Positions 35,801 to 48,523 of a DNA stretch of 64,000 nucleotides are shown in pieces. The stretch comes from Delphinus delphis (lineage: Eukaryota > Chordata > Mammalia > Artiodactyla > Delphinidae), in NCBI RefSeq assembly GCF_949987515.2, contig NC_082695.1, forward strand, positions 88,618,104-88,682,103, read 5' to 3'. The position numbers were made by a program, and so were the translations under genes. How positions within the stretch are numbered: the first letter of the stretch is position 1; each line of letters opens with the position of its first letter. The notes under the pieces were generated by a model. It was not told the DNA's origin. It did no database searches and saw nothing but the letters and a program-made list of their open reading frames with translations.

Positions 35801-38800
35801 GCTGCCAGATGGACGTGCTGAGGTCGGCAGGGAGGGGCTGCTTTCCCAGGAAAAATCACCTCCTGCTGAAGCCAGTCAGAAAGCGCACGGAAGCCAGGGC
35901 ACGAGGGCCCTTCTGGTCGGCACCAGGAGCCGCCTCCTGCCCGGGTCACAGGAGCCGGAAAGCGTCGCGGGGCGAGCGCCCTGTGCGTAGCATCTCGGAG
36001 GGGCCGCGACTGAACCCAGCAGCCGGGAGGGTGCGATCAAGTCGCTGCCGCCAAGGGCTAAGGGGGATTCGCACAACTGTGCGTCAGGGGCGCCGCACGG
36101 ACGGGTGGGACCAAGCCCAGCACAGGACAGAGAGGAGGAAGCACACCTGTTTCCCTGGAAAGAGCACGCCCACCCCCGCGGGAGGGCTTCCCTAGGAGCA
36201 AGGACTAAGCTTGGCGAGCAAACGAAGAGCAGCGCCTGCCCACTTCGTGCCGTTGCCTGTGACTCGGACGGAATTCAGGTTCCCGGCTGGGAACTGTTCT
36301 CCCCTGAGACGGACGCCCTCTTCACTAATTCCTGGGCGGCGGCGCTGTCTGTGATCATGTCGTTCGTCTGTGTCTGCGGCTCACGTGGGCCGCTCCCGCG
36401 AGGATGGCGGGGCCCTGGGAGCAGGGTGCCCAGCGCTCACACTCAGCGAGCTGGTGGAAAGGATGAGCGAACACCCTGTAGCTCAGACATGCTCGCAGCT
36501 GTGAGCACTGAGCGACCTCCCTCCTCAGGGCACCGAGCGTGAAGATGCTGGTGGCTGCGGTTCTGTCTGGTTCTTGAACCCCTCCAACATTTGGGCCGGC
36601 ACATCGTTCCCGGGAGGGACCAGAAGATGCGGGTGGGTCCAACGGGAAGACAGGCTCATTCCAGCCAGGCAGAGGGTGGAGTACTTCGTAACCAAGGTAT
36701 CTTCATTTCTTTCCGTGTGACCCCACAAAACTGGTTCGTGGGCTGTTGCCAGGAAAGTGAACTGACAGCGCTGCTTCAGTGCAGACAGTTCGAAATGAGT
36801 ACATTCATTATTTCTGTGTAAATGACTGTTTGATCTTTTTAACCATTTGTTCTCTTAAGTGGATTTAATATTCCTTCCCCTAATTATCCATTTGTACTAC
36901 AAGAGCCTGTTACCATAGGTAACCGGAAAAAATAAACCTCAGTTCAGCTCATACTATTATAAATTTGGAGTTGGTGAAATGAGTTCATAAGTATTTTCCT
37001 TAAGGTACTCACGGGCGGCACAAAGGAGACCCGCACGCGAAGCTGTTAACGAGCGACCAGCTCAGTGAGGAAGGACGAGCCCTTTACTCTTCCAAGTGTC
37101 CCGTCTGTGACGGGGTGGCTTCGTGGCCCTGCTGGTGCCCCAGCTGCAGGCCACAGCTTGGCTTCGCTGTTTTGCCAGACACAAGGTCCGCGGTGGATGG
37201 ATGGAGGGACGAGAATCTGTCCAGAGCGCACACAGGCAGCGAAGGGACGTGAGCATTTAAGGGTCTAATCACACCCTAGATAAACACAGGGAGAGCCCGC
37301 AAGCCTCGGGGTCTTCAGTGGGACACTCCCTGGGGTCGGATCCCTCAGGCCGGCGACAGGCGTCCAGGCTGAGCTCAGCACTGCCCTCGCAGTTACGAGT
37401 CCCGCCCCCCGCGGCCCGGCCCCTGTTCCTCTCCTCGCCCTCACACCTGGGTTTATCTACGAGGAGTGGTTGCACACAGTCTAATAGGGGCAGCAGGCGC
37501 CTCGGCAGGACGAATGCCGCTGAATCTTTGATGCTCTGAAATGAGAACGAAGCAGGGGCTGGAGGTGCAGCCAGGCCAGGCCTCTGCTGCCCCCCCGCCG
37601 GCCCACCGAGCCACTGGCCACCCCTCAGCCTCTGTTACTGAGGAAACCCGGCCGGCTGTTTATTTTCACTAGGAAATCAAAGCAGGGTCGGTGTTGAGCG
37701 AGGGCCGGGCCGTGGAGGCCGCACCTCCCGAGAACAGTTCCAAAACCACTTGGTGTCCAGAAGGCCCTGGTGTGGAGCCCGCCTGGCCTGTCCCCGGTGG
37801 TCCCACTGTCCCGACGGGGCTGCTTCCGGCCGCCTGCCCCCAGGAGCCCTGAGCCCGGGAGCGGGCTTGGGGTGCAGCCGCGTAGGGTGGGGCAGAGCCT
37901 GCCATGGCTGACCTCAGCCACCCCGCACCCGCCACGGGCACCTGGACGACCCTCCTCTGGAGGCGCTTTCTCTCGACGGGGTGGAGTCCCACCGGCCGGC
38001 ATCGGGACCCCGACGCAGCCGCCGCCCCAGCTTTTCACCTGCGAAGCCTGGCGGCCGACGGGCCCGTGGTGCGGGCAGCTTCCACACGGTGCCTCGGCCT
38101 TCGGAGGAGGAGAGGCCTGTTGGGAAAGGAAGCCCATGGCAAAGACGGGCAAAGGTGGAGCTTGAAGGAAACAGGAGACCCCAAGGGGCCTCACTGGTCC
38201 CTGTGGAGGCCCGAGAGGAAGGGCCACGTCCACAGAGCCAACAGGGGTGAGATGTAATCGTAGCGCCTGGTTGGAAGGGTTGGCGCTCGTCTAGGGGGCG
38301 CTGAGAGACGACGTGGAGAGGTCGGGGGAGGGAAGGAGTCAGGAGTCGAGCCAGGAGGGCAGCCGTCACTGGGAGGAGATCATGATGAGCAGACAGAGAG
38401 GAGGACACGGGGACCCCGAGTCTCTGGGACCCGAGGGCCCGGGTCCTAGGTTGACCAGCCCCGAGAAGACAGCCGAGAACTTCCGCGAGACAGGGAATCG
38501 TGACGGGTGAACAGTCCCCACGGCGCCGGACCTCAGGGGAGGGAGCTTGGGGCAGACCTCGGGGTGGAGTGGGCCTGGGGGTGGCCCTCAGATGGACCTC
38601 GAGGAGGAACTCTGGGTGGCCTCGGGGTGGCAGGCTCGGGAGGCCCAGCTGGCCATGTTCGGGTTCCGACCTCTGCCAGCTACACGGTCCCTTCGGTTGG
38701 AAATGCATTGACTGAGGTTTAAGCGCTTCTCCCTGTCAGTGCTAAGCTTCACCAGCAGCACTGAAAGCTTGGACGTGATGGGGCAGCACCGTCAAACTTC

Positions 38801-39609
38801 CGAGTGGAAATGGACTTTCTGCCCATCGCCTACATCAGGCCAGAGCATGGAGGTAGAGTCAGGACTCTCCAGACGTGCAGAGGCTCAAAGACGTACCCGC
38901 CGCGTACCTCCTCTCGGGGGGGGGGGGTACCAGAGGATGCGCTTCGGCAGAAAAATGGAGTAAACTGAGGAGGAGAACCCGCGTATCAAGGTGGACGGAG
39001 AGCCCCAAACAGAGAGGAGCTGAGAGCCGCTGCGGACCACAGGGCACAGCAGGAGGGCAGAGGCCCCTGCAAGGGGAGGCAGGCCTTGGAAAGGAAACAG
39101 GACCGTCCGGTGTGTTTTCAATCTGGAGAAAATACACCATGATTTACAGCAAGCTAAGCAACTTCAGAACGGGGCCATAAAACTTGAAGGAAAAAAGAAA
39201 ACATTTTATGAGGGAAAAAGAAGTAATGCAGCGTAGCCCACAGCCTGGCTCGGCAGTGAAGAATCCCCACCTTATCTTAGTAGCTCCAGGTTTCACCTCA
39301 AAGCGTGACAGCCCTGTTTCTAGAGGAAAGGGATCATGGGTGTGGCGGGGATGGTGTCAGAGAACCGAATCCTCAGCTGCACAGAGTCATAGAACTGTGT
39401 ACAGTTACTACATCAGTAAGCCAGCTAAGCACGTTGCCTAAAGGTATGGAAGTAACTGTAGCAGAAGGAACAGTTGAGAGCTCCTGCCCCTGGGAGATGG
39501 GTCGCGGTAGGAATACTGTTTCTTCCTTTATAAGTCTATCTTTTTTGTTTCGTAAAACAAAAATAATTAAAAACATGTTCAGTCACCAAAACTCATTCAA
39601 GAAGGAGTA
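32868..39609. other. GC-rich intron DNA, no gene recognised
   Basis: Many short overlapping frames, none with a domain. A MIR in reverse is likely at 33405-33520 (aagtttcctcgtctgtgaaatg). A G run lies at 38918-38928. The rest looks unique. Confidence 0.45.
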
Positions 39610-40013
39610 GATAACCTTATGCTGATTACAGAAATGTAATTCATAGTTTAAAACCTTCCAAAAAGAAAACTCCAGTCCCAGATGGTTTCACTGGTGAATT
39701 CTACCAAAAGTTTAAGGAAGAAATGATGCCAGTTCTGCACAATCTCTTGCAGAAAGTAGAACACTTCCAATATTATCCTGGCACCAAGCCAGACAAAGAC
39801 ACTAAGGAAAGAAAAAAACCACAGACCAGTGTCTCACATGAACATAGATGCAAAACTCCAACGAAATGTTAATAAATCAAGTACGGCAATGTATAAAAGG
39901 GGAACACGTCGTGACTAAGTGGAACTTTTCAGGAAAGCAAGCCTGGTTCAACTTTTGAAAATCAATCAATGTAATTCACAGTATTAACACAGCAAAGAAG
40001 AAGAACCATCTGG
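39610..40013 (+). mobile_element. Old L1 ORF2 fragment, plus strand (first part)
   Basis: Clear ORF2-type sequence: 'gatggtttcactggtgaattc', 'aaatgatgccagttctgcac'. Frames are broken. It is interrupted by a SINE and continues at 40230. Confidence 0.85.
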
Positions 40014-40229
40014 GGCTTCCCTGGTGGCGCAGCGGTTGGGAGTCCGCCTGCCGATGCAGGGGACACGGGTTCGTGCCCTGGTCCGGGAAGATCCCACGTG
40101 CCGCGGAGCGGCTGGGCCCGTGAGCCATGGCCGCTGAGCCTGCGTGTCCGGAGCCTGTGCTCTGCAACGGGAGAGGCCACAGCAGTGAGAGGCCCGCGTA
40201 CTGCAAAATAAATAAATAAATAAATAAGC
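40014..40229 (+). mobile_element. CHR-family SINE, short form, plus strand
   Basis: Starts ggcttccctggtggcgcagc and ends with an (AAAT)n tail. Flanks AGAACCATCTGG (40002-40013) and AGAGCCATCTGG (40230-40241) form the duplication, with one mismatch. Confidence 0.95.
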
Positions 40230-40905
40230 AGAGCCATCTGGTTATCTCAATAGATGTGGAGAAGGTGTTTGACAAAAGTCAACACCCATTCACGATTAAA
40301 ACAAAAGCGTTCAATTCTAGAAATAGCAGGAATTTCTTTAACCTGGTGGAGAACACCTATTTAAAAAAACCTACAGCTGATGACATACGGAATGAGAAAG
40401 ATAAATGACGATGCTTTCTCCCTGCCATGGGGAATAAAGCCTATTAATTCAGCATCGTTCTGTAAGTCCTCCCCTGTGCAATGAAGCAAGAAAAAGAAAG
40501 ACAAGTATATGATGGGAAAGGAAGCAGCAAAACTATGAACACACAAAACATCCCAGGAAATCCACCGAAAAGCTTGTGGAATGAATGAGTCAGTTACATG
40601 GGGTCAGCACCCCCAGGTGTATTTATCCAAGAGAAATGAAGCCCCGCAGCCGCTTTGCATCAGCCCCAGACTGGAAAGCACCGCCACGCACACCCACGGA
40701 TGCAGGGGTAACTGGCGCATCCATGCAACAAGCCGTCAGCAAGAGAGCAAAGCAGCGCGAGTCTCAGGATACGACGTGGGAAAAGCAGACTCGAAAGTCC
40801 ACACGCGGCGTGAGTCCGCTTATGAGGCGTCTGGAAAAGGCAGGGATCCATGGTTGCCAGGTTGGGGTGGGGACGGCCTGGCTGTGAAGAGGCAGCGTGG
40901 GGGCC
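40230..40905 (+). mobile_element. Old L1 ORF2/3' UTR fragment, plus strand (second part)
   Basis: Continues with 'gatgtggagaaggtgtttgac', then after deletions reaches the 3' UTR-like 'gtgtatttatccaagagaaatg'. The right edge is approximate. Confidence 0.7.
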
Positions 40906-43900
40906 TCGGGGTTGGTAGCAGTGGCTCCGCGGCTCCAGCCCCGGCCTCACCGGAGCGCGTATCCTTCCACGTCAGCCTGTGGGCTCGTGTCTGACAGTCC
41001 CTGAGAACCCACTCCCCAAACGGGCTTTCCAGGTCGAAGGGTACGCACCCTTGAAGGCTTTTCAGATGTATCTGTGAGCCGTTCGTGCCGATATATACTC
41101 TGCGCAGTGTTCTGGGCCCCCCTTGATCCTTGGCCTGGGGCAGGGGCCCCCGTGACCCTGGCCTGGTGGGGAAGCGGGTGAATTATGGAGCTCCTGAGGG
41201 GAACAGCTCAGCAATTTCTGATAAACGTGAAAACGTTCTTGTCTGCCAGCCCGAGGCTGCCACAGCCCTGGAGGAACGCTAGCGGTTCCGTTTGGTTTTT
41301 TTCGGTGACGGTGGCTAGTAGCGTTCACGTAAGGTTTGCAGTCCCGCACGGAATCTGATGTGCGGCCTCGACATTTCTGGACGTGCGGGGACATGGACGG
41401 TGTGGCCACACAGCCCACTGCCCTGTGTCCACATCGCGGTCAGCGCAGGCTCGACGCCGCGGTGACGGAGCCGCTTCCTTGGGGGCAGCGGCCTCTGGTT
41501 CTTGAGCCGCAGGTAATTGAAGGACGCCCAGTGACCCTTCCGGAAGGAGAGGGGAGGGACCCAGCGCCCAGGGCAACTCCGGCTGGAGCATCACGCAGAG
41601 ACTCGCAGGCTGGTGCCGAGATCCCGTCCGGGGGAGGGGACGGTGTCCTGCGGCCTTTCCCTGGGAAAGGAAGTCTCCCGTGGGACCAGACAGGACCCAG
41701 GGCTCTGGGGGAGGTGGCGGTGCCTCACGGGAGCCCTGGCGGAGCCCGTGAGTGGCACCAGTGCAGGCTGTGCGGGGGGAGCTGCAGCCTGGGGAGAAGG
41801 CCCTGCCTCCAGTGCTGGGGGCCCTGCCCACCCCCATCCAGCTCCCACCTCAGCCCCACAGCCATGCTTCTGGTCTCCTGCCCTAGAGGACGACCGGGCC
41901 ACCCCAGGGCCCCGCAGCCGCCGAGGCCAGTTCTGGGCCACCCGCACCTCCCTGTCCCTTCTCCCCCCTCCTCAGGAGCCCCCTTGCCTGTGTGGGACCC
42001 TCCCTCCCACCCCCAGCCCGGCTCTTGCACCCCCAGTGAGAACCCCCTGCACCTGGTCCCGGTGAGTGGCGGGCCTGTGATGGTCGCGCGTGGTCTAGCC
42101 TGCGGAGCCCAGGGGTTCCTTACAGCAGATGCTGCGCCCTCAGCTCCCTGCACCCACGGGTGGCCGGAGGCGGAGGGGCCGAGAGGGGGTCAGGGCTCCA
42201 GTGTGGTAGCGGCCCAGCCAGAGAAAGGGGCTCTGGGTCCTGGGATTCCCTTTGCTGCTCCTGTTTCCTCTGTGGAGCCGAAAGGTGCTTGTGATTCTGA
42301 AGGGGGAGCCCTTTCCCTGGGCTCTGGGGGTCGCTGGTCCATTTGAGTGGCTCTGGCACGTTCCAGGCCGTCTTCCTGGGGTCAGAGGTGGCCCTGCGGT
42401 TCTCATGGGAACACCCCCGGGGGACGCGAAGGGTGGTGTGGAGGTGAGACGGTCCCACCCACCGAGACCAGACACGGAGGTCCCCCACTGCCTGCGACCG
42501 TCCCAGGGTGTAGGGTCCACCTTCTCTCCCTCCAGAAACGACCGATCCGGAGTCTCTGTGTCCCCCACAAGCCCCCGAGACCCGAGCCCTCCCTTCCCAC
42601 CCCGACAGCTGGGGGGCGGCAGCCGTTAGCAGACGCCCCGTCCGGCCCTGATGGTCAGCCCCCGGGGGGAGCGGAGGGCACGAAGAGCGGACGACTGGGG
42701 CCCCCAGCCTCGAGCCGGGCAGGTGGGGTGTGAAAGGTCCTCTCGGCTTGGGCAGGGGCGGCATCACCCCGCGGCCGGCGCACAGCAGCCCGTGCGGGGC
42801 AGCTATGGCCTAATTACCGGCGTCAGTGAAAGTGCAGGCAGTGGGGCCTTCAGAAGTGGGTGAACCAGCGGAACATAGATTTACCGCTGACCCAGTTTTG
42901 GCCAAACAGGCCAGATGTGTCAAATTATGATAAATCAGCGTCATTTTCTGGACTCAAAGTTCCAGACATAGCTGCCTCCAGTGAACCTCCTGGCTGGTCC
43001 TTGAGGGGGTGAGGGGAGGCGCTCACAGTACGCGCCTCTTCCCGGACCCACTGGATGGGTCTGGCCCCAGGCCGGAGCGCTGGGGTCGCTTCTCCAGCAC
43101 GGGGCGGGCGGGCCGGGGGGCCTTTGTCCCTCCCCCACCAGCACACGTGGCCGCAGCCCACCTGAAGGGGGGCCAGCGGCTGCACTTGGCCCAGGGATGA
43201 CGGGGGACCCAGAGCCCCAGGTCGGCCTGGACGAGGGGGCGTCGTCGGGGTGCTCCTGGGGCGGTGGGTCACGGGACCCCCAAGCACCCCTTGGGCTGAG
43301 GTCATCAGAGTCCCGAGCAGGTGAGGCAGGTACGACCTGGGGCTCCACCTTCCCCTCCCGCTCACCTACCAGCGGGTCCCCTTCCCCCGCCCAGGTTTCC
43401 AACCCTGTCAGTCCCCACGGCCCCAGCTGCGCCTTCCTGCCTAAATCCTGGAGCTGCTGTGTCCTAAGGCCCCAGGCCCAGCGGGACGCCCCGTGCCAGG
43501 TGGTCAGAGGCCCGGGGCATCAGCGCCGCCGGGGAGGCGCTGTAACCTCTCAGAGCCTGACAAGGGTGTGCCCCAGGCTCGCCCTCAGGGCTTGGAGCGC
43601 CCACCCCCACCCTCGCTGCTCGGGAGTGGACTCGGCTTTTCCACCCGTGTGCCCCACGAGCGGGTCCGAGACCGAGGTGGGGTGGGAGCCCTTCATCCAG
43701 CTGGAGCCGCCAGCACCTCTGTTTGAGGATGGACCTGCCCAGTGACATTCAGGGCTTTATGCGAAAGCAGTGACCTTCCGGGGCCACGCGGGGAAGTAAG
43801 CACACGGCCGGGAGGGTGACTGACGTAGAGGCCAAGGCGCTGGGCTCAGACAGCTCATTAGTGAGAACGCCAGGCTCCGCTCGATACACACACAGCGCCC

Positions 43901-44532
43901 TGGGCACTGGGCGGCTGGCTCAGAAAGTGCAAATCGAAGAGGTTAGCGGGAGTCGGGGTGCCCCAGGTTCCCCATTGACACGTTGGTGTATGGCTTGGGG
44001 AGCAGCCCTGCGGGGTCCTGCCCACCTCTGCGCCCTCAGGGCACCGAGGCCAGCGCTGCAAATGTCTTCTGAACCACGACCTGCTCCCCGTTGGGAGCAC
44101 CAGGCGGGTCCTCACTTCCGGTCCGCTTGGCGACGGAAGCGCACCACTTCTTGCTGGGCGGGGACTCAGAGGGACGTGAGCCAGGTGGGGGCGGTGCAAG
44201 GCCCCGGGTCCCCTCACACCCGGTGTGAGCCGCGCCGAGACTGACAGCAGAGAGCATCAGGGGCGTCCACTGAGTCTGGTGTGTTCTCCTGACCTTTCCT
44301 TCTGTTCCTCAGCAGTGACAGAGGTAACCTGGGGAGGGGACTTGGGCTGGCTGGGGGCTCGGGGTCAAAGGTGAGACGTGGCCAGACGGGGGCAGCTGGG
44401 GAGGTCTGCACACTCTCTGGCTTCCGCTCTGGACGCCCCTGCACACGGAGCCCCGACACCGGGGTCCTCACTCACTGTCCACACCCAGCCAGCCATACTC
44501 TGTGAGATTAATTAATGTCTTTTTTAAAAATT
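40906..44532. other. GC-rich intron DNA with long chance frames
   Basis: A 336-codon plus frame (41336-42346) and others overlap on both strands. They are rich in Pro, Gly, Arg and Ser, lack any domain, and show no splice-site or coding bias that I can see. No transposon was recognised. Confidence 0.5.
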
Positions 44533-44542
44533 AGCTTTGCTG

Positions 44543-44751
44543 GGCTTCCCCGGTGGCGCAGTGGTTGAGAGTCCACCTGCCGATGCAGGGGACACGGGTT
44601 CGTGCCCCGGGCCGGGAAGATCCCACGTGCCGCGGAGCAGCTGGGCCCGTGAGCCGTGGCCACTGAGCCTGTGCGTCCGGAGCCTGTGCTCCGCAACGGG
44701 AGAGGCCACAGCAGTGGGAGGCCCGTGTACTGCAAAAACAAAAGAAAAAAC
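44543..44751 (+). mobile_element. CHR-family SINE, short form, plus strand
   Basis: Starts ggcttccccggtggcgcagt; tail caaaaacaaaagaaaaaac. Flanking duplication AGCTTTGCTG at 44533-44542 and 44752-44761 is perfect. Confidence 0.95.
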
Positions 44752-44756
44752 AGCTT

Positions 44757-45583
44757 TGCTGATATATAATCCACACACTGTACAGTTTGCCCAGTTGGAG
44801 TGTACGATTCAGCGGGTTTTCATATGTTCGCGGGTTGTGCTGCCGTCACCACCGTCAGATTTTAGAGCATTTCCACCTCGCAGAAGAGACCCAGTGCCTT
44901 CAGTACTCACTGCCCGGCCCCATCTCTCCCCCCACCAGCCCCAAGCAACCACGGATCAACTTTGTCTTTATAGATTTCCTTGTTCTGGATCCGTGAGAAC
45001 AGAACCACCCAGCACGTGTCTTGTGTCACTGGATCCTTTCACTCTGAACTATCTTCAGGGCTCGTCTGTGTTGTAACAGGAACGAGCGCTGCATTCCTTT
45101 CCGTGGCCCAGTAATGTCCCCTTGTACGGCGCTACCAAGTTTTGCTGATCCATTAATCATCGGATGGACATTTGGGTTGTTTCCAGTTGTGAGTCGTGCG
45201 GCCACGAACATCCGTGTGCAGCTGCTTTGTGCACGTGCATGTTGACTTCTCTGGGCTCACACCTAGGAGTGGAATTGCAGGGTCATGTGAGGAACTGTAT
45301 GAGGAACAGCCAGGCTCTTGTCCAAAGTGACTGGACGGTTGCATGTTCCCGTCAGCAGTGCACGAGGCCCTGATTTCTCCAGCACTTGTCGTCTGCTCTT
45401 TCATTCTGGCCGTGCTGGTGGGTGTGAAGTGGGACCTTCGAGTGGGTTTGATCTGCACTTCCCTGATGATTAACGGTGTTGAGCCCCATTTCATGTGCTT
45501 CTTGGCCACTTGTGTATCTTCTTCAGAGAGAGGTCTATTCAGATCCCTTGCCCATTTTTTAAATTGGGTTGTTTGTCTTTTTT
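44757..45583 (-). mobile_element. Old L1, minus strand, 3' part
   Basis: L1M-like 3' UTR and ORF2 end in reverse ('cacctaggagtggaattgcagg', 'tgatgattaacggtgttgagcc'). It is interrupted by a SINE at 45584 and again at 46741. Confidence 0.85.
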
Positions 45584-45784
45584 TTTTTTTTTTTGCGGTA
45601 CACGGGCCTCACTGTTGCGGCGTCTCCCATTGCGGAGCACAGGCTCCGGACGCGCAGGCTCAGCAGCCATGGCTCACGGGCCCAGCCGCTCCGCGGCATG
45701 TGGGATCTTCCCAGACTGGGGCACGAACCCGTGTCCCCTGCATCGGCAGGCGGACTCTCAACCACTGCGCCACCAGGGAAGCCC
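45584..45784 (-). mobile_element. CHR-family SINE in old L1, minus strand
   Basis: T run followed by the body, ending ccaccagggaagccc. Flanking TGTTTGTCTTTTTT at 45570-45583 and 45785-45798 is the duplication. Confidence 0.94.
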
Positions 45785-46740
45785 TGTTTGTCTTTTTTAT
45801 GGTTGAGTCGTAGGAATTCTTCCTGTATTCTAGATACAAGTCCCTATCGTACATGATTTGTAAATATATTCTCCCATTCTGCGGACTGTCTTTAAAGACC
45901 TCATCTCCAAAAAGTCACCTTCTGAGGTACTAACAGTCAGGGCTTGAACAGAAGGGTTTTGAAGAGGAGCACTTCAGGCCTTTGAAGCGATTACGTTTTA
46001 AATTTGATTCAGTTTAATTCATCTATTTTATCTTGTTTGCTCCTGCTTTTGGTGTCACATCTAAGAAGACTCTGGGATCACTGGTTTCCAGCCTGAAGAC
46101 CTTCCTTTCGAGTTCTTGTAAGGCAGCTCTCAGTCTTGTTTATCTGGGCAAGTCTTTATGTCACCCTCCTTTTTTAATGACAGCGTTGCTGGATGTAGGA
46201 TTCTCGGGTGTCTTCTGAGCACTTTGAACACACTGCCCGCTGCTTTCTGCTGAGATGTAGGCGTAATCTCGCCAGAGTGAGCTCTCAGGTGACCTGTCGC
46301 TGTCTCTGCTGCTTCCAAGGTTTCCTCCTTGTCTTTGGCGGTCAGCATTTTTCCTGTGATGTCTTTTCCCTGCTGGAGCTCAGTGAGCTTCCTGGGTGTG
46401 TAGGTCCTTGTTTTTCAATCGATTTGGAAGTTTTCAGCCACGGTTTCTCGAACACTCTTGTCCTCCTCTCCTCTCCCCTTCCTGCTGGTACCTGGATTCC
46501 CTGGTTCCAGCACGATCCTTGCGTCTCTCTGTTCTCAGCCTGCGTAATCGTCAGCAATCGATCTTCAAGTTCACCAAACCTTGTCTCTGACAGTTTACAT
46601 CCACTGCTGAGCTCCTACAGTGAATTTTTTGTGATTGTACTTTTCAACTTCAAAATTTCCACTTGGTTCTTTTTAAAGTTTTCTTTATTGATCTTCTCCA
46701 TCTGATGGAACGGATTGTCATCATACTTTCCACTACTTCT
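45785..46740 (-). mobile_element. Old L1, minus strand, middle part
   Basis: Continues the same L1 ('ctagatacaagtccctatcg'), is broken by a short unrelated piece at about 45890-45990, and continues with 5'-region sequence ('agtgagcttcctgggtgtgtagg'). Confidence 0.75.
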
Positions 46741-46962
46741 TCTTCTTCTTTTTTTTTTTTTTTTTTTTGCGGTACGCGGGCCTCTCACTGCTGTGGCCTC
46801 TCCCGTTGCGGAGCACAGGCTCCGGACGCGCAGGCTCAGCGGCCATGGCTCACGGGCCCAGCCGCTCCGCGGCACGTGGGATATTCCCGGACCGGGGCAC
46901 GAACCCGCGTCCCCTGCATCGGCAGGCGGACTCCCAACCGCTGCGCCGCCAGGGACGCCCCT
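46741..46962 (-). mobile_element. CHR-family SINE in old L1, minus strand
   Basis: T run at 46749-46768, body, and head ending cgccagggacgccc. The flanking duplication CCACTACTTCT is at 46730-46740 and 46963-46973. Confidence 0.94.
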
Positions 46963-47260
46963 CCACTACTTCTTTAATCAAGTTCTCCTTCGTTCTGTGA
47001 ATGTGTTTATAAGGGCAGCTTTGAAGCTTTCTGTTCAATCTGACGTTGGGTCGCTCTCGCTGGCAGTTCTGTTGCCTGATTTCTGATGTGTGGGTCATAC
47101 TTCACTGTCTCTTTGCCTGCACTGTGATTTTTTATTGAAAACTAGACATTTTAGACAATACAATTTAGGAACACTGGATATTGCCTTCCCCTGTTCCCCA
47201 GTTCAGGGCACATTACTGTCATTTGCTTGTTTAGTGATTGGTTGGATTATTTTAGTCAAG
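46963..47260 (-). mobile_element. Old L1, minus strand, 5' part
   Basis: L1M 5' region in reverse ('cactgtgattttttattgaaaac'). The right edge is uncertain. Confidence 0.6.
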
Positions 47261-47285
47261 TCCATTCCTGCCCTGCCCCCTGCCC

Positions 47286-47332
47286 CACACACACACACAC
47301 ACACACACGCACGCACGCACGCACGCACACAT
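47286..47332 (+). repeat. (CA)n(CGCA)n microsatellite
   Basis: A CA run of about 11 units passes into five CGCA/GCAC units and returns to CACA. Confidence 0.95.
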
Positions 47333-48523
47333 GTTCAGCCCTTGGCGCTGCTCCTCTAAGAGGCCCAGTCACCCTGGGAGGACACTGCTTTTGGTAGCAC
47401 TTGGGTCTGTTTCCCTGAGGGAACTTTGAAAGTCCTCTGATTGCTGGCTGACTGCTCTATTGTTTTCAGCTGCCCTTGGGCATAAATTCCTCTAGCAGCC
47501 AATCCAGCCGCTTTGCGGCTCTCAGGATGGAACAGTTTCTGAGGTCAGCTGATACTCGTTCTGACTCCAGGAGGGCTCCTCCAGTTCTGCACCCCAGTTC
47601 TCTCCTGCAAACTGGCCACCCCACAGCCTAGGCTGTGTCATTAGGTCCACAAACGTCCTCTTGTTTTCCTTCACTGCAACCTCTACCACTCTTGAGAGCA
47701 CCCTTGGGTTTGAACTTCACCACTTTCTGTTGCAAATGAAGTCGGTTCCTCTGGAAGTGATCAGGGGCATCTCACTTACAGTCTGCGTCTCCGCTACACA
47801 GCATCTCTGTGCCAGGGCTCTGGGCCTGGGGGTGGGGCAGTGGCAAGCTCCTTCCTTGGTGACCCCTATTCTCTGAGCTGACTGCCCTGCAGAGAGATGG
47901 GGAGCCAGCGGGCTGAGGTCCTCTCTGTCGTCTCTCCTGGCGTGGAACCACCCTCACAAGCGGGGGCGAGGGCTCTGGGGGTCCCGGCGTTCTCAAGATA
48001 CAGCCTCCGTTCCACTGCAGGGGTGGGGGCTGCGTGGGAGCAGGTGCCCCTCTTCCCAGCCGCACTCCCCGGGGACTCAGCCCACGGGACCAGGGAGCCC
48101 CGCGTTGGTGGCTGCAGCCTCTGGACTGGAGCCCCCTCCTCGCTGAGCTGGGACGCTGGGGGAGTCTCGGTTCAAATACCAAAGACTCCTTTTTAAACCA
48201 ATTTCCACAGATTTTCTTGAATACATTTGTCAATTTCTGTTGTCCTCAGGAGTGTTTCCAGAGACTTTAAGTGGTTGTTTTTTAACGATTTTCTCTGGTT
48301 TTGCTGGGGAGTTGGTCCGCTGAGCTCTGATTGCTGTCCTGTGGGAAGCCAACCTCCCAGTAAATTTTTGTGTTGTTTTTCTTTTTACAGGAATTGGGCT
48401 TTTTTGGTGTACAACCCTTGCCCTTACAGTGGCACATGTGCACGGGTGGGCGTCAGGAGGAAGGGCAGCCCGGGAGGGACAGGCCTCCCTGCCCCCAACA
48501 CGTGTCCCCTTCTCCCCCCCCAG
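47333..48523. other. Intron end before second KCNG2 exon
   Basis: Unique-looking sequence. The long open frame running into the exon from 48227 is only read-through of the acceptor region and is not a separate product. Confidence 0.5.

Larger units (their letters stand above)
17795..48523 (+). other. KCNG2: KCNG2 intron between the two coding exons
   Basis: A 30.7 kb phase-0 intron from donor gtgagc to the acceptor ending ccccccccag. It contains one full-length L1, several old L1 pieces, six CHR SINEs, MIR pieces and a MaLR-type LTR, listed separately. Between these it is GC-rich with scattered CpG patches. I saw no further coding exon: the KCNG2 protein joins cleanly across it. Confidence 0.9.

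Noticed and set aside
37914..38708. 264-codon minus frame
   Set aside because: Low-complexity Pro/Arg/Ser-rich sequence in a GC-rich intron, overlapped by frames on the other strand.
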